Source of the DNA: Eubacterium sp.
GTDB taxonomy: Bacteria; Bacillota; Clostridia; Oscillospirales; Acutalibacteraceae
Assembly (NCBI GenBank): GCA_017450645.1
Contig: JAFSTE010000021.1
Span: 1 to 64,000, forward strand
Direction of reading: 5' to 3'
DNA length: 64,000 bases
The position numbers and the translations under genes are program-made. The notes under the pieces are model-generated. The model was not told the DNA's origin, searched no databases, and saw nothing but the letters and a program-made list of their open reading frames with translations. Positions 1 to 8,783 of this stretch are shown one piece after another (positions within the stretch are counted from its first letter, which is position 1; the number at the start of each line of letters is the position of its first letter).

Positions 1-19
1 CCAACTGAGCTACAGAAGC
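1..19 (-). tRNA. tRNA gene, 5' part only (cut by window edge)
   Basis: Read on the minus strand, the sequence gives a seven-base acceptor strand GCTTCTG, then T8-A9 and the canonical D-arm start GCTCAGTTGG. The anticodon lies outside the window, so the amino acid cannot be named. It follows tRNA-Asp and tRNA-Val in one cluster. Confidence 0.65.
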
Positions 20-24
20 ACAAA

Positions 25-101
25 TGGCGACCCGGAACGGGCTCGAACCGTCGACCTCCAGCGTGACAGGCTGGCGTTCTAACCAACTGAACTACCGGGC
101 C
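25..101 (-). tRNA. tRNA-Asp (GTC)
   Basis: A 77-nt cloverleaf on the minus strand. The acceptor strands GGCCCGG and CCGGGTC pair with one G-U, the D-arm is TTCAGTTGG, the anticodon loop CTGTCAC carries GTC, the T-loop is GGTTCGAGCC, and CCA is encoded. It lies in a tRNA cluster between tRNA-Val and a tRNA cut by the window start, and is probably co-transcribed from the tRNA-Val promoter. Confidence 0.95.
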
Positions 102-150
102 ATTTGAACCATCTTTATGTATCCGAAGCAGACGTATTGTCTGCTCCGGA

Positions 151-370
151 CTTTGGTGGGAACAACAGCGCATTACAAACGCCACTGAACCTTGGTGGGA
201 ACAACAGGGCTCCTAAAGAAACTAACCTGCTACAAAACAGTCCACCGGACTGTTTTTCCCAAATCATAGATTTGGAGCAGCTTGTCACAGGTTCGAGCTG
301 TGACGCTCTGCGTAACAAAGTACTTCTTATTTCGGAACACTCCTGAACCTTGGTGGGAACAACAGGGCTC
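151..370. repeat. tRNA-Val 3'-end duplications in the tRNA spacer
   Basis: The 28-nt segment at 343-370 holds the last bases of tRNA-Val, its CCA and 8 nt beyond. It is repeated exactly at 185-212, 158 nt away. A third, shorter copy covers 151-169. Between copies, 284-312 carries T-arm-like words in both orientations, and 235-256 is a hairpin (ACAGTCC/GGACTGT). None of the copies forms a full cloverleaf. The likely origin is tandem duplication or recombination at the tRNA 3' end. Confidence 0.75.
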
Positions 371-426
371 GAACCTGTGACCCTCTGCTTGTAAGGCAGA
401 TGCTCTCCCAGCTGAGCTATGCTCCC
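351..426 (-). tRNA. tRNA-Val (TAC)
   Basis: A 76-nt tRNA on the minus strand. The acceptor GGGAGCA pairs with TGTTCCC, the D-arm is GCTCAGCTGGGAGAGC, the anticodon loop CTTACAA carries TAC, the T-arm is CAGGTTCGAGCCCTG, and CCA is encoded. It is the first tRNA of the local cluster and sits directly behind a strong promoter. Its anticodon matches the GUA specifier proposed for the valS T-box at 18814-19040. Confidence 0.96.
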
Positions 427-452
427 ATATGTCGCTCTTAGCGACGGGTTAT

Positions 453-481
453 ATAATACAATAATATTAATTAAATGTCAA
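453..481 (-). promoter_or_regulatory. Sigma-A promoter of the tRNA cluster
   Basis: On the minus strand there is a perfect -35 TTGACA (476-481), a 17-nt spacer and a -10 TATTAT (453-458). A GTCGC/GCGAC hairpin at 431-445 lies between the promoter and tRNA-Val. Confidence 0.85.
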
Positions 482-503
482 CACTTTTTTTAGATTTTTT
501 TGA

Positions 504-1385
504 TTAATTTGAAGCGTTGTTAATAAGCCTTTTTATATCCTCGGGTGTGAAAACATATTTCTTATTACAAAAATGACATTCAACCTCGGTGTCCTCGCCG
601 CTGTCCGCCATTTCCTGCATATTTTGCAGTCCTGTGCCGATTAACGCGCTTTCCACGCGCTCCTTAGAGCAGTTGCATTTGTAGCAGAATGCGCTCTCGT
701 CGAGCTTGTCAAGCTCTATTCCCTGCATAGCTCGCTTAGCAATATCGTCGGCGGTAAAGCCGTCTTCGAGCATCTTAGTAACGGACGGGATAGAGGCGAT
801 ATTTTCCTCAATCTTAGTAATTACTTCGTCCTCGCAGCCGGGCAGCAGCTGAATAATATAGCCGCCCGCGTGCTTAACGCTCAGGTCGGGGTTAACGAGT
901 ACGCCAAGTGCGCATACGGACGGCGTCTGCTCGCTCGTAGCAAAGTAGTTAGTGATATCCTCCGCAATCTCGCCGCTTACAATCGGCGTCTGTCCGATGT
1001 AAGGCTCCTTCATACCCATATCCTTGATAACATAAAGCTGCCCGTCAGTGCCGACAGCGCCGCTAACATCTAGCTTGCCGTTTGGTTTGAGCGGTATCTC
1101 AACAACGGGGTTTTGCACATATGCTCTGGCATTTCCGTCGGAGTCGGAAACAGCAATCAGGTCGCCCGCAGGTCCGCCGCCGTTAAGCCTTACAGTTACG
1201 CTGTCGTCCTTACCCTTAAGCATATCGCCCATCATAGAAGCGGCTGTAGTAAGCCTTCCGAGCGCTGCGGTAACGGTAGCTGAGGTCTTATGAATTTTCT
1301 CCATCTCCCCTACCGTTTCGGTACTGTCGCACGCGATAACAAACGCGCTGCCGTCCTGCGCAATATATCTTACAATTTTATCCAT
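504..1385 (-). CDS. hslO: Hsp33 redox-regulated chaperone
   Basis: A 293-residue cytosolic holdase that is activated by oxidation and protects unfolding proteins during oxidative and heat stress. The N-terminal substrate-binding domain fills about 230 residues. The C-terminal redox switch is intact, with CNC (CxC), then about 28 residues, then CHFC (CxxC), the four cysteines that bind zinc in the reduced family members. Length and domain order are normal. It is the last gene of a yerC-methyltransferase-hslO operon, 2 nt after the methyltransferase. It ends 23 nt before the tRNA cluster promoter, with no strong terminator seen in that gap. Confidence 0.96.
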   Translation of the reverse strand: MDKIVRYIAQDGSAFVIACDSTETVGEMEKIHKTSATVTAALGRLTTAASMMGDMLKGKDDSVTVRLNGGGPAGDLIAVSDSDGNARAYVQNPVVEIPLKPNGKLDVSGAVGTDGQLYVIKDMGMKEPYIGQTPIVSGEIAEDITNYFATSEQTPSVCALGVLVNPDLSVKHAGGYIIQLLPGCEDEVITKIEENIASIPSVTKMLEDGFTADDIAKRAMQGIELDKLDESAFCYKCNCSKERVESALIGTGLQNMQEMADSGEDTEVECHFCNKKYVFTPEDIKRLINNASN

Positions 1386-1387
1386 AA

Positions 1388-2116
1388 TTATTCCTTTTCT
1401 GCTACGAAATATACCCGCTCGCTGTCCGCTTCAGGCGGGTTTTCGGTCAGTTCGTCGTAAATTCCTATTGTTTTAAAGCCGCACTCTGTGAGTGCTTTTT
1501 TTATTGTGTCAAGCTCATACGCACGCTCGGTAATCTGCTCCGAAAAGCGCTGATAACTATCCCCGTCAGGTACGAAAAAGTCGAGGTAAATCTCAACGAT
1601 ATCATTATCCTTACAGCAGTTATCCCAGGCGAGAAAAAACTCCTCCTCGTCAAATATAAACGCGTTGTCACCCAGCACATTTCTGTGTTTATAAACAGTG
1701 TTCACGTCAAACACAAACACACCGCCTTTATGAAGCGAATTATACACGCACTCAAAGCAGCGTTTAACGTCCCCGATACTCAGCAGATGATTGATGCTGT
1801 CAAGTGAGCACACGCAGCAGTCAACGCTGTCTGAAAGCTCAAAACCGGTCATATCGCCCTTTAAAAGCGTTGCGTTCGGTATGTTTTTGGCGGAAGCGAC
1901 GCTGAGCATATCCTCGGACAAATCAAGCATTGTCAGCGTGTAACCCATATCGGCAAGATGCTTTGCAATACTGCCTGTTCCGCACGCGAGGTCGAGCACG
2001 TTTTTTCCGCAGCCGTACTTAGAAAAAAAGTTAGAAATGTACTCACTCCTAACTTTATAATCCACATTTTCAGTTAAGCTGTCGTAAAACTGAGCAAACG
2101 AATTATAACTGCTCAT
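1388..2116 (-). CDS. Class I SAM-dependent methyltransferase
   Basis: About 242 residues with a Rossmann-type SAM site: motif I LDLACGTGSIA near residue 45, an acidic strand-2 residue in MLDLSEDML, and a motif-IV-like CSLDSINHL. The substrate cannot be read from sequence. The ATG at 2116 is preferred over an in-frame TTG at 2137 because homologues of this class begin just before a YxxFAxxYD-like segment, here SYNSFAQFYDSL. The start overlaps the end of yerC by 14 nt, so the two are translationally coupled. The cell role is unknown; small-molecule methylation is an inference from the fold. Confidence 0.85.
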   Translation of the reverse strand: MSSYNSFAQFYDSLTENVDYKVRSEYISNFFSKYGCGKNVLDLACGTGSIAKHLADMGYTLTMLDLSEDMLSVASAKNIPNATLLKGDMTGFELSDSVDCCVCSLDSINHLLSIGDVKRCFECVYNSLHKGGVFVFDVNTVYKHRNVLGDNAFIFDEEEFFLAWDNCCKDNDIVEIYLDFFVPDGDSYQRFSEQITERAYELDTIKKALTECGFKTIGIYDELTENPPEADSERVYFVAEKE

Positions 2117-2405
2117 CGTCGTCGCTGATTCTTTCAAAAATCTTGTCGTATCCGTCGCAGCCGTACTGAAGCGAGCGGTTTACGCGGCTGATAGTTGCAG
2201 TTGACGCGCCCGTTTCGCTGACGATATCGGTATAAACGCACTTTTCGGACAGCATTTTAGCTACCGCAATCCTTTGCGACAGGGTTTTAAGCTCCTGCAC
2301 TGTGCATAAATCCTCAAAAAAGTCGTAGCACTCCTCTCTCGTTTGCAGAGCGAGAATCGCCTTAAATAAAAAATCTACATTTTTGTTTTCAAGTTTGTTA
2401 TTCAT
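2103..2405 (-). CDS. yerC: YerC/YecD family TrpR-like DNA-binding protein
   Basis: A 100-residue helical protein of the Trp-repressor superfamily. Its helix-turn-helix covers roughly residues 50-85 (ERxxVAKML-like helix, then SETGASTATISRVNRSL). The family are small cytosolic DNA-binding proteins, mostly of unknown target; one inference is autoregulation from the promoter just upstream. The ATG at 2405 follows GGAGG by 8 nt and is preferred over any upstream GTG reading. It is the first gene of the operon with the methyltransferase and hslO. Confidence 0.88.
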   Translation of the reverse strand: MNNKLENKNVDFLFKAILALQTREECYDFFEDLCTVQELKTLSQRIAVAKMLSEKCVYTDIVSETGASTATISRVNRSLQYGCDGYDKIFERISDDDEQL

Positions 2406-2433
2406 TTGAAAACCTCCACAACAAATTATCACT

Positions 2434-2462
2434 ATTTTAGCACATTAAAGCGTGATTGTAAA
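2434..2462 (-). promoter_or_regulatory. Sigma-A promoter of yerC operon
   Basis: Minus strand: -35 TTTACA (2457-2462), a 17-nt spacer and -10 TAAAAT (2434-2439), about 30 nt before the yerC ATG. The -35 touches the terminator of the preceding lysA operon. Confidence 0.7.
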
Positions 2463-2490
2463 GAAAAAATCTCCGATTTTTCGGAGATTT
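2461..2490 (-). terminator. Intrinsic terminator after lysA
   Basis: Read on the minus strand, AAATCTCCG pairs perfectly with CGGAGATTT around a short A-rich loop, followed by TTTTTTCTTT. It closes the lon-engB-lysA operon. Confidence 0.9.
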
Positions 2491-2513
2491 CTACATTTTT
2501 TTATTATTGACTA

Positions 2514-3788
2514 TTATTCTTCGATAAGTTTTTGATAAATATCAAAGCAATCAAAGGTTGCAAAGTAGTCTTTTGGCGTCTCCGCCCTTCTGATAAGCTC
2601 GGCTGTGCCGTCCTCTTTATAAAGGATTTCGGCGCTCTTTAGCTTGCCGTTATAATTGTAGCCCATCGAAAAGCCGTGCGCGCCCGCGTCGTGGATGTAC
2701 AGTATGTCGCCCATCTCAATCTTAGGAAGCTTTCTGTCGATAGCGAACTTATCGTTATTCTCACAAAGCGAGCCTGTGATGTCGTAGGTCTCGGTTTCGG
2801 GCTCGTTTTCCTTACCTAAAACTGTGATATGGTGGTACGCTCCGTACATAGCGGGACGCATAAGGTTTACCGCGCAAGCGTCAACGCCTATATACTCCTT
2901 ATGGGTGTGCTTTTCGTTAATTGCAGTGGTCACAAGCGCACCGTAAGGCGCCATCATAAACCTGCCGAGCTCGGTGTAAATGCTTACATCGCCGAGTCCG
3001 TTAGGCACAAGCACCTCGTCGAACACCTTATGAACGCCCTCGCCGATAACAGCGATATCGTTAGGCGTTTCCTCGGGTCTGTAAGGCACACCGATACCGC
3101 CGGAAAGATTGATAAAGCTAAGCGCAATTCCGGTTTCGTTTTTAATCTCAACCGCAAGCTCGAACAGCACTTTTGCAAGCTGCGGGTAATAGTCGTTAGT
3201 AACGGTGTTGCTCGCAAGAAATGCATGCAGTCCGAACTCCTCGACGCCCTTAGACTTAAGGATTTTATAAGCCTCTATAATCTGTGGCTTTGTCATACCG
3301 TACTTCGCGTCGCCGGGGTTGTCCATAATTCCGTTAGTAAGTATAAACTTTCCGCCTGGGTTGTAACGGCAGCTCATTTTCTTAGGCAGCGTGCCGCAAG
3401 CCTTTTCAACCGCTTCGATATTAGTAATATCGTCAAGATTTATAATACCGCCGAGGTCGTTACAGAGCTTGTACTCCTTAATCGGCGTGTCGTTAGACGA
3501 AAACATAATGCTCTCGCCCGTAATTCCGAGCGCCTTAGAGAGCATAAGCTCGGTTTCGCTCGAGCAGTCGCAGCCGCAGCCGTACTCGTTAAGAATTTTA
3601 ATAAGAAACGGGTTCGGTGTAGCCTTTACCGCAAAGTACTCCCTGTAGCCCTTGTTCCACGAAAACGCGTCTACAAGCGCTTTTACATTATCTCTGATTC
3701 CCTTTTCATCGTAGATATGAAACGGCGTGGGATATTCCGCAATTATCTCTTTAGCCGCATCAAGGGTTAAGAATGGTTTTTTGCTCAT
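2514..3788 (-). CDS. lysA: Diaminopimelate decarboxylase
   Basis: A 424-residue PLP enzyme of fold type III that converts meso-diaminopimelate to L-lysine, the last step of lysine synthesis. The PLP-binding lysine is K55 in FAVKATPNP. Further family signs are the glycine-rich SGGIGVPYRP segment, ELGRFM near residue 270, and CENNDK near residue 345 for the second-subunit active-site cysteine. The sequence fits the lysA branch of alanine-racemase-fold decarboxylases. A related amino-acid decarboxylase specificity cannot be fully excluded. It lies 20 nt after engB and is last in the lon-engB-lysA operon. Confidence 0.88.
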   Translation of the reverse strand: MSKKPFLTLDAAKEIIAEYPTPFHIYDEKGIRDNVKALVDAFSWNKGYREYFAVKATPNPFLIKILNEYGCGCDCSSETELMLSKALGITGESIMFSSNDTPIKEYKLCNDLGGIINLDDITNIEAVEKACGTLPKKMSCRYNPGGKFILTNGIMDNPGDAKYGMTKPQIIEAYKILKSKGVEEFGLHAFLASNTVTNDYYPQLAKVLFELAVEIKNETGIALSFINLSGGIGVPYRPEETPNDIAVIGEGVHKVFDEVLVPNGLGDVSIYTELGRFMMAPYGALVTTAINEKHTHKEYIGVDACAVNLMRPAMYGAYHHITVLGKENEPETETYDITGSLCENNDKFAIDRKLPKIEMGDILYIHDAGAHGFSMGYNYNGKLKSAEILYKEDGTAELIRRAETPKDYFATFDCFDIYQKLIEE

Positions 3789-3808
3789 TTATCTGTCCTC
3801 CATAAAAG

Positions 3809-4387
3809 CTATATAGCTTTTTCTATTAACTGTTTTATCCTGTCGGCGCCCTCGCCCGTCTGCGACGAAAACGGTATTATTTCAACATCGCCCGCAAATG
3901 CAAGCTCTTTTTTGCTCTCCTCAAGGCGTCTTTTATAATCCCTGACCTTTAGCTTATCGGACTTGGTCATAACGATTATGAACGGGATTTCCATCTGTTT
4001 CATAAATTCTATCATTCCCTCGTCGTCCGCCGAGAGCTTATGGCGCATATCAATAAGCTGTACAACGAGCTTTAGGTTACGCTCCTGCTGAAAATATCCC
4101 TCCATAAGCTCTGCAAAGCGGTCTTTTTCCGCCTTGCTGATTTTAGCGTAGCCGTAGCCCGGTAAATCGACGAACTTAATTCCGTCAACATCGTAAAAAT
4201 TAATGGTAATCGTCTTTCCGGGTACAGAGCTTACGCGCGCAAGCTGCTTACGGTTAAAAAGCTTATTAAGAAGCGAGCTTTTGCCGACATTAGAGCGCCC
4301 TGCAAACGCGATTTCCACGCAGTCGCTTTGCGGAAGCTGCGACGAAATACCGTATGACTGTTCAAATTTTGCAGTGTTGTAATTCAT
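3809..4387 (-). CDS. engB: Ribosome biogenesis GTPase EngB/YsxC
   Basis: A 192-residue Era-like GTPase that acts in late assembly of the large ribosomal subunit. The G motifs are in order: G1 GRSNVGKSSL near residue 30, G3 DLPGYGYA near 77, G4 TKSD near 143, and G5 FSSQ near 175. The start ATG overlaps the lon stop codon as ATGA, the usual lon-engB arrangement in Firmicutes. The overlap means its translation is probably coupled to the end of lon, which matters because lon is interrupted upstream. Confidence 0.95.
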   Translation of the reverse strand: MNYNTAKFEQSYGISSQLPQSDCVEIAFAGRSNVGKSSLLNKLFNRKQLARVSSVPGKTITINFYDVDGIKFVDLPGYGYAKISKAEKDRFAELMEGYFQQERNLKLVVQLIDMRHKLSADDEGMIEFMKQMEIPFIIVMTKSDKLKVRDYKRRLEESKKELAFAGDVEIIPFSSQTGEGADRIKQLIEKAI

Positions 4388-6798
4388 ATTAAAGCTCCCT
4401 GATTTTGGGCATTGTCGGTGTTAATCTGCGCCGAATAGGTAACGGTAGCGCTGCTCTTTTTAGACGGGATAGCCGTAAGCGCAACGGGTATAACCTCGTC
4501 AAATTTTGTAACTGTTACGAAGTTAATTGCGCTCTTAACCTCGTCGCTGAGCTGAGCAAGGTCCTTTTCGTTATCCTTCGGGATAATAACCGTATCGCAG
4601 CCCGCCTTGTACGCCGCCATCGACTTTTCCTTAAGTCAGCCTATTGCAAGCGCCTTGCCCTTTAGCGAAATCTCGCCCGTCATAGCGACATTGTGCTTAA
4701 TCTCGATACCGCTAAGCTCGCTCAGAAGCGCGGTTGTAATCGCAAGACCCGCAGACGGTCCGTCCTTCGGGATAGCACCCTCGGGCGCGTGGATATGTAT
4801 GTCCTTATTCTTATAAAACTCTTTGTCAAGTCCGTATTCGTCAGCCTTTGAACGAATGTACGATACCGCGGTTCTGGCGCTCTCTTTCATAACATCGCCG
4901 AGGTTGCCCGTAAGCTCAATCTTACCCGTACCGTCAACAACGCTTATTTCAATAGGCAAGAGCGTTCCGCCTACCTGAGTCCACGCAAGCCCGTTAACTA
5001 CGCCGACTTGGTTATCCTTAGCGACCTCGTCCTTAGTGTACTTCTCGGCGCCGAGGTAATCGGTGATATTTTTAGCCGTAATTCTTACCGACTTTTTACC
5101 GCTTTCAAGCTCTACGGTAGCCTTTCTGCAAAGGGTTGCAATATGCTTTTCGAGGTTTCTTACGCCTGCTTCGCGGGTGTAGCTCTCGATAATCTTATAA
5201 ATAGCGTCGTCGCTTAGCTTAAACTCTCTTGCGGTAAGGGAGTGCTTTTGCATCTCCTTTCTAAGAAGGTGCTTTTTGGCGATATTGAACTTCTCCTCAA
5301 CGGTGTAGGAATTAAGCTCGATAACCTCCATTCTGTCGTAAAGCGGAGCAGAAATAGTCGAGGTGTCGTTAGCGGTAGTGATAAACAACACCTTGCTTAA
5401 GTCAAGCGGAAAGTCAAGATAGTGGTCGCAAAAGCTGTTGTTCTGCTCGGGGTCGAGCGCTTCAAGCAGCGCGGACGACGGGTCGCCCTTGTAGTCGTTA
5501 CCGACCTTGTCAATCTCGTCGAGGAGAATAATCGGGTTCATAACGCCGCTTTTGATAACTGCGTCCGCAATCCTGCCGGTCATAGCGCCTATGTAAGTGC
5601 GTCTGTGACCTCTGATTTCCGCCTCGTCGTGAATACCGCCGAGCGCTACGCGAACATACTGTCTGTTCATAGACTTTGCAAGCGATTTAACTATACTCGT
5701 CTTGCCGACTCCCGGAGGTCCGTAAAGACAGAGTATCTGACCCGAAAAGTCGGGGTTACGCTTAAATACGGCGAGCGACTCGACAATTCTGTCCTTGACC
5801 TTATCAAGACCGTAGTGGTCCTTATCAAGCACTTTTCGCGCCTTTTCAAGACTAAGCGTGTCCTTAGTGAACTTACCGAACGGGATTTCAAGCGCCTTTT
5901 CGATATAGTTGCGAACGACGGTGCCTTCGTGCGAGCCCTGCGGCATTTTCATAAGCTTGTCGCACTCTTTATAGAGCTTTTGCTTAATCTCGTCGCTGCA
6001 GTCAAGGGCGCTGATTCTGTTCTTGTACTCGTCAGCCTCCTCGACGGGATTATCCTCCTCGCCGAGTTCGTTTGAGATAACCCTCATCTCCTCGCGAAGG
6101 AAGTATTCGCGCTGGTTCTTATCTATCTCTTTCTGGACCTTTTCCTGAATTTCGGCTTCAATATCGAGCGTTTCGTTCTCGCTTCTGAGGAGGGTCAGCA
6201 CAAGTAAAATACGCTTTGACGGGTCGCATTCCTCAAGCACCTGCTGCTTCTTTTCGTAATCAAAGAAGGTGTTAGCGCAGATGTAGTCCGAAAGCTCCGA
6301 CACATTAGTAATAGATATAATCTTGCTTATAACCTCGTTAGAGATTTTGCTGTAATTCTGAGCGTAGACCTCGAACTCCTTTTTAGTAACCCTCGAAGCT
6401 GCTATGTCCTTAATGGAGTCAGCAGGCTCTTTTTCCTCGATAATGTCACAAACGCCTGTAATAAAAGGCTTTTCCTGTAAAAAGGTTATAATCCTCGCCC
6501 TGCTGATACCCTTTACAACAACGCGCAGATTAGACGAATTCTGAATACGAATCATCTGCTTAATCTCGCAGATAACGCCGACATCAAAAACATCCTCGAG
6601 CTTCGGGTCGTCGAGAGAGGCGTCCTTCTGAGTTACAAGAAACACCTTCTGATTTTTGTTCATAGCGCTTTTGAGCGCGGAAATGCTCTTTTTGCGCCCC
6701 ACGTCAAAGTGCAGCGTCATATTCGGGAAAAGAACAAGACCCCTGAGCGCTATTACAGGTATTTCAACAAATTCAGTAATATCAATACAATTTTCCAT
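4384..6798 (-). pseudogene. lon: ATP-dependent Lon protease, interrupted by in-frame TGA
   Basis: A full-length Lon frame of 804 codons broken by one TGA at 4636-4638. The intact 720-residue part has the N-terminal LON domain, a helical linker, the AAA+ module (Walker A GPPGVGKTS, Walker B ILLDEIDK) and the protease domain with catalytic serine in DGPSAG. The stop replaces the second glycine of the conserved IGGLKEK, so it lies four residues before the catalytic lysine; one base change (GGA to TGA) explains it. The frame continues unbroken to its own stop at 4384. An ATG at 4620 with AAGGA nearby could restart a 78-residue tail, but that lacks the lysine. The rest of the gene shows no decay, so a recent mutation or sequencing error are both possible. 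Confidence 0.9.
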
Positions 6799-6828
6799 AT
6801 TAACCTCTAAAATATATAAATCTTTTGT

Positions 6829-6857
6829 ATTATATAATAAAAGCTCAAATTATGCAA
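6829..6857 (-). promoter_or_regulatory. Sigma-A promoter of lon operon
   Basis: Minus strand: -35 TTGCAT (6852-6857), a 17-nt spacer and a perfect -10 TATAAT (6829-6834), about 30 nt before the lon ATG. No CIRCE or CtsR-like operator was recognised. Confidence 0.8.
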
Positions 6858-6890
6858 GAAAAAAATATAACCGCCACAATGTGACGGTTA
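6858..6890 (-). terminator. Intrinsic terminator after the P-loop gene
   Basis: Minus strand: TAACCGTCAC pairs with GTGGCGGTTA (one mismatch) around a tiny loop, then a U-rich run TATATTTTTTTC. It ends the transcript of the gene at 6906-7322. Confidence 0.8.
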
Positions 6891-6905
6891 AAACGCTGAA
6901 TTCAC

Positions 6906-7322
6906 TTAGATTTCTTCGCAGAAGTCGAAAATCTCTACAGGCAGGTCCTCTTTATCACAGCTGATTGTGAAGTAGAAGGTTACATCGGAAGCCTCGCTGA
7001 GATTAGAAAGCATCTCAAAGAACTGAGGAAGCTTTTCGTACTCTCTGCCGACAATCTTAAATGTAGCGTCAATAAGAATATCCGTAACATCGTAGTTACC
7101 TGCGCAGATACCTGCAAGGAAACCGTAAAATGCCTTGTGACCATTGATAGCGTATGTATTTGTTTCTAAAAGACGAGCTTTAGACGAAACATCATAAGTG
7201 AGCTTAGGCTCATTTTCTACACATACGACATTACCATCTGAGTTTTCAACACAGGTGTTAACGAGTTCAATAAGTCTTTTTGTCTTTCCGGCACCTTTGT
7301 TACCGATAATTAATTTAATCAT
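6906..7322 (-). CDS. Small P-loop NTPase of unknown role
   Basis: A 138-residue protein with a Walker A motif GNKGAGKTK at residues 7-15 and a plausible Walker B strand DILIDATF near residue 90. It resembles short stand-alone ATP-binding proteins, annotated only generically in Clostridia, and has no recognisable partner domain or membrane segment. A strong AGGAGG ribosome-binding site precedes the ATG. It is a single gene between pgi and lon, with its own terminator. Thymidine-kinase-like or ParA-like roles were considered, but their other motifs are absent. The function is unknown. Confidence 0.75.
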   Translation of the reverse strand: MIKLIIGNKGAGKTKRLIELVNTCVENSDGNVVCVENEPKLTYDVSSKARLLETNTYAINGHKAFYGFLAGICAGNYDVTDILIDATFKIVGREYEKLPQFFEMLSNLSEASDVTFYFTISCDKEDLPVEIFDFCEEI

Positions 7323-7369
7323 TTTTAAATTCCTCCTAAATGGAACATTTACTTTACATCACTATAGTA

Positions 7370-8704
7370 TCATAAACCGAGCCTGTTTTCAAGAGTTTTC
7401 TTTTCACTTTCATATCCGGGTTTACCGAGAAGCGCAAACATATTCTTTTTGTAGCTCTCAACACCGGGCTGATTAAATGGATTTACGCCGAGAATATAGC
7501 CCGAAACGGCACATGCTTTTTCAAAGAAATAGATAAGATAGCCTATATTCTGCTCGTCAATTCTGTCGCAGGTAATAACGAGATTGCCTACCCCGCCGTC
7601 GGTATGTGCAAGAAGCGTGCCTAGTCTTGCCCTGTCGTTAACGAAGCTGAGCGTTTCGCCCGAGAGGAAGTTCAGTCCGTCGATGTTGCCCTCCTGCTCG
7701 CCGATAACATAGTCGTTGTCGCACTCCTTAAAGTTGACAACCGTTTCAAACATAAGACTCGCGCCGCTCTCCTGAATATACTGACCGAGCGAATGAAGGT
7801 CGGTCGAGAATACGCACGAGGTCGGGAAAAGTCCCTTGCCGTCCTTGCCCTCGCTCTCGCCGAAGAGCTGCTTTAACCACTCGTTAAACATAGTCATACA
7901 AGGCTCATACGACACAAAACACTCGAGCTTTTTACCCATATTATAGAAGCAGTTGCGAACTGCGGCGTACTTTAAGCACTCGTTAGCGTTTATATCATCG
8001 CTGCAAAGCTCGTTTTGCGCCTTGCGTGCGCCGAGCATAAGCGCGTCGATATCAATGCCTGCAACGGCGATAGGAAGAAGTCCTACGGCTGTAAGCACCG
8101 AAAATCTTCCGCCTACATCGTCGGGTACAACGAAGGTTTCGTAACCCTCCTCGTCTGCAAGACCTTTAAGAGTACCCTTCGCTCTGTCGGTAGTGCAAAA
8201 GATGCGCTTAGCAGCCTCTTCCTTAGAATAACGGCTGTTAACAAGCTCGCGGAATACGCGAAAAGCGATTGCCGGCTCAGTAGTTGTACCGCTCTTTGAG
8301 ATAACGTTAACGCAGATGTCCTTGCCCTCGCAGAGCTTAACGGTGTCGTTGAGCGCCTGCGGGCTTATGGAGTTGCCGATAAACAGAATCTGCGGCGTGT
8401 CCTTGGCAACAAGGTTATAGTTATTCGACTTAACAGCCTCTATAACAGCTCTTGCGCCGAGGTAAGAACCGCCGATACCGATAACGATAAGCACATCGGC
8501 ATTATTTTTAATATACTCAGCAGCCTTCTTTATCCTGCCGAACTCTTCCTTATCGTAATCCGTAGGAAGCGAAACCCAGCCGAGAAAGTCATTACCCTCG
8601 CCGGTTTTATTCATAAGTGTATTCATAGCTTCAACAGCCTTGGGCGCCATATTATCAATGTCCTGAGCGCTGATGCCGGAATAATTTGAATTAAGTTTAA
8701 TCAT
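7370..8704 (-). CDS. pgi: Glucose-6-phosphate isomerase
   Basis: A 444-residue cytosolic glycolytic enzyme that interconverts glucose-6-phosphate and fructose-6-phosphate. It is of the shorter Gram-positive type. Signature segments are [12 protein letters not shown] near residue 75, [10 protein letters not shown] near 135 (sugar-phosphate binding), the catalytic-region [14 protein letters not shown] near 199, and [15 protein letters not shown] near the C-terminus with the catalytic lysine. Length is normal. It is monocistronic, or shares read-through into the P-loop gene 47 nt downstream. It has its own promoter. Confidence 0.97.
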   Translation of the reverse strand: MIKLNSNYSGISAQDIDNMAPKAVEAMNTLMNKTGEGNDFLGWVSLPTDYDKEEFGRIKKAAEYIKNNADVLIVIGIGGSYLGARAVIEAVKSNNYNLVAKDTPQILFIGNSISPQALNDTVKLCEGKDICVNVISKSGTTTEPAIAFRVFRELVNSRYSKEEAAKRIFCTTDRAKGTLKGLADEEGYETFVVPDDVGGRFSVLTAVGLLPIAVAGIDIDALMLGARKAQNELCSDDINANECLKYAAVRNCFYNMGKKLECFVSYEPCMTMFNEWLKQLFGESEGKDGKGLFPTSCVFSTDLHSLGQYIQESGASLMFETVVNFKECDNDYVIGEQEGNIDGLNFLSGETLSFVNDRARLGTLLAHTDGGVGNLVITCDRIDEQNIGYLIYFFEKACAVSGYILGVNPFNQPGVESYKKNMFALLGKPGYESEKKTLENRLGL

Positions 8705-8747
8705 ATTTTAACCTCTTAAATATATTAGTCCGCAAATTGACTTGTAT

Positions 8748-8776
8748 ATAATACACCATATCGACAAAAAAATCAA
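8748..8776 (-). promoter_or_regulatory. Sigma-A promoter of pgi
   Basis: Minus strand: -35 TTGATT (8771-8776), a 17-nt spacer and -10 TATTAT (8748-8753). It lies between the end of dacF and pgi. Confidence 0.65.
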
Positions 8777-8783
8777 TATATAT

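Noticed and set aside
104-346. Open frames overlapping the tRNA spacer
   Set aside because: They cover tRNA-derived repeats and the tRNA-Val neighbourhood and have no start signals.
2829-3770. A 313-codon plus-strand open frame
   Set aside because: It is the antisense shadow of lysA and encodes a basic, low-similarity sequence.
4636-4638. TGA in lon as recoded glycine (as in code 25) or selenocysteine
   Set aside because: TGA is used as a normal stop by rlmN, the nucleoside phosphorylase, uxaB and lon itself, and the position needs glycine, not cysteine. Gene content is that of a Firmicute, not of a UGA-glycine lineage.
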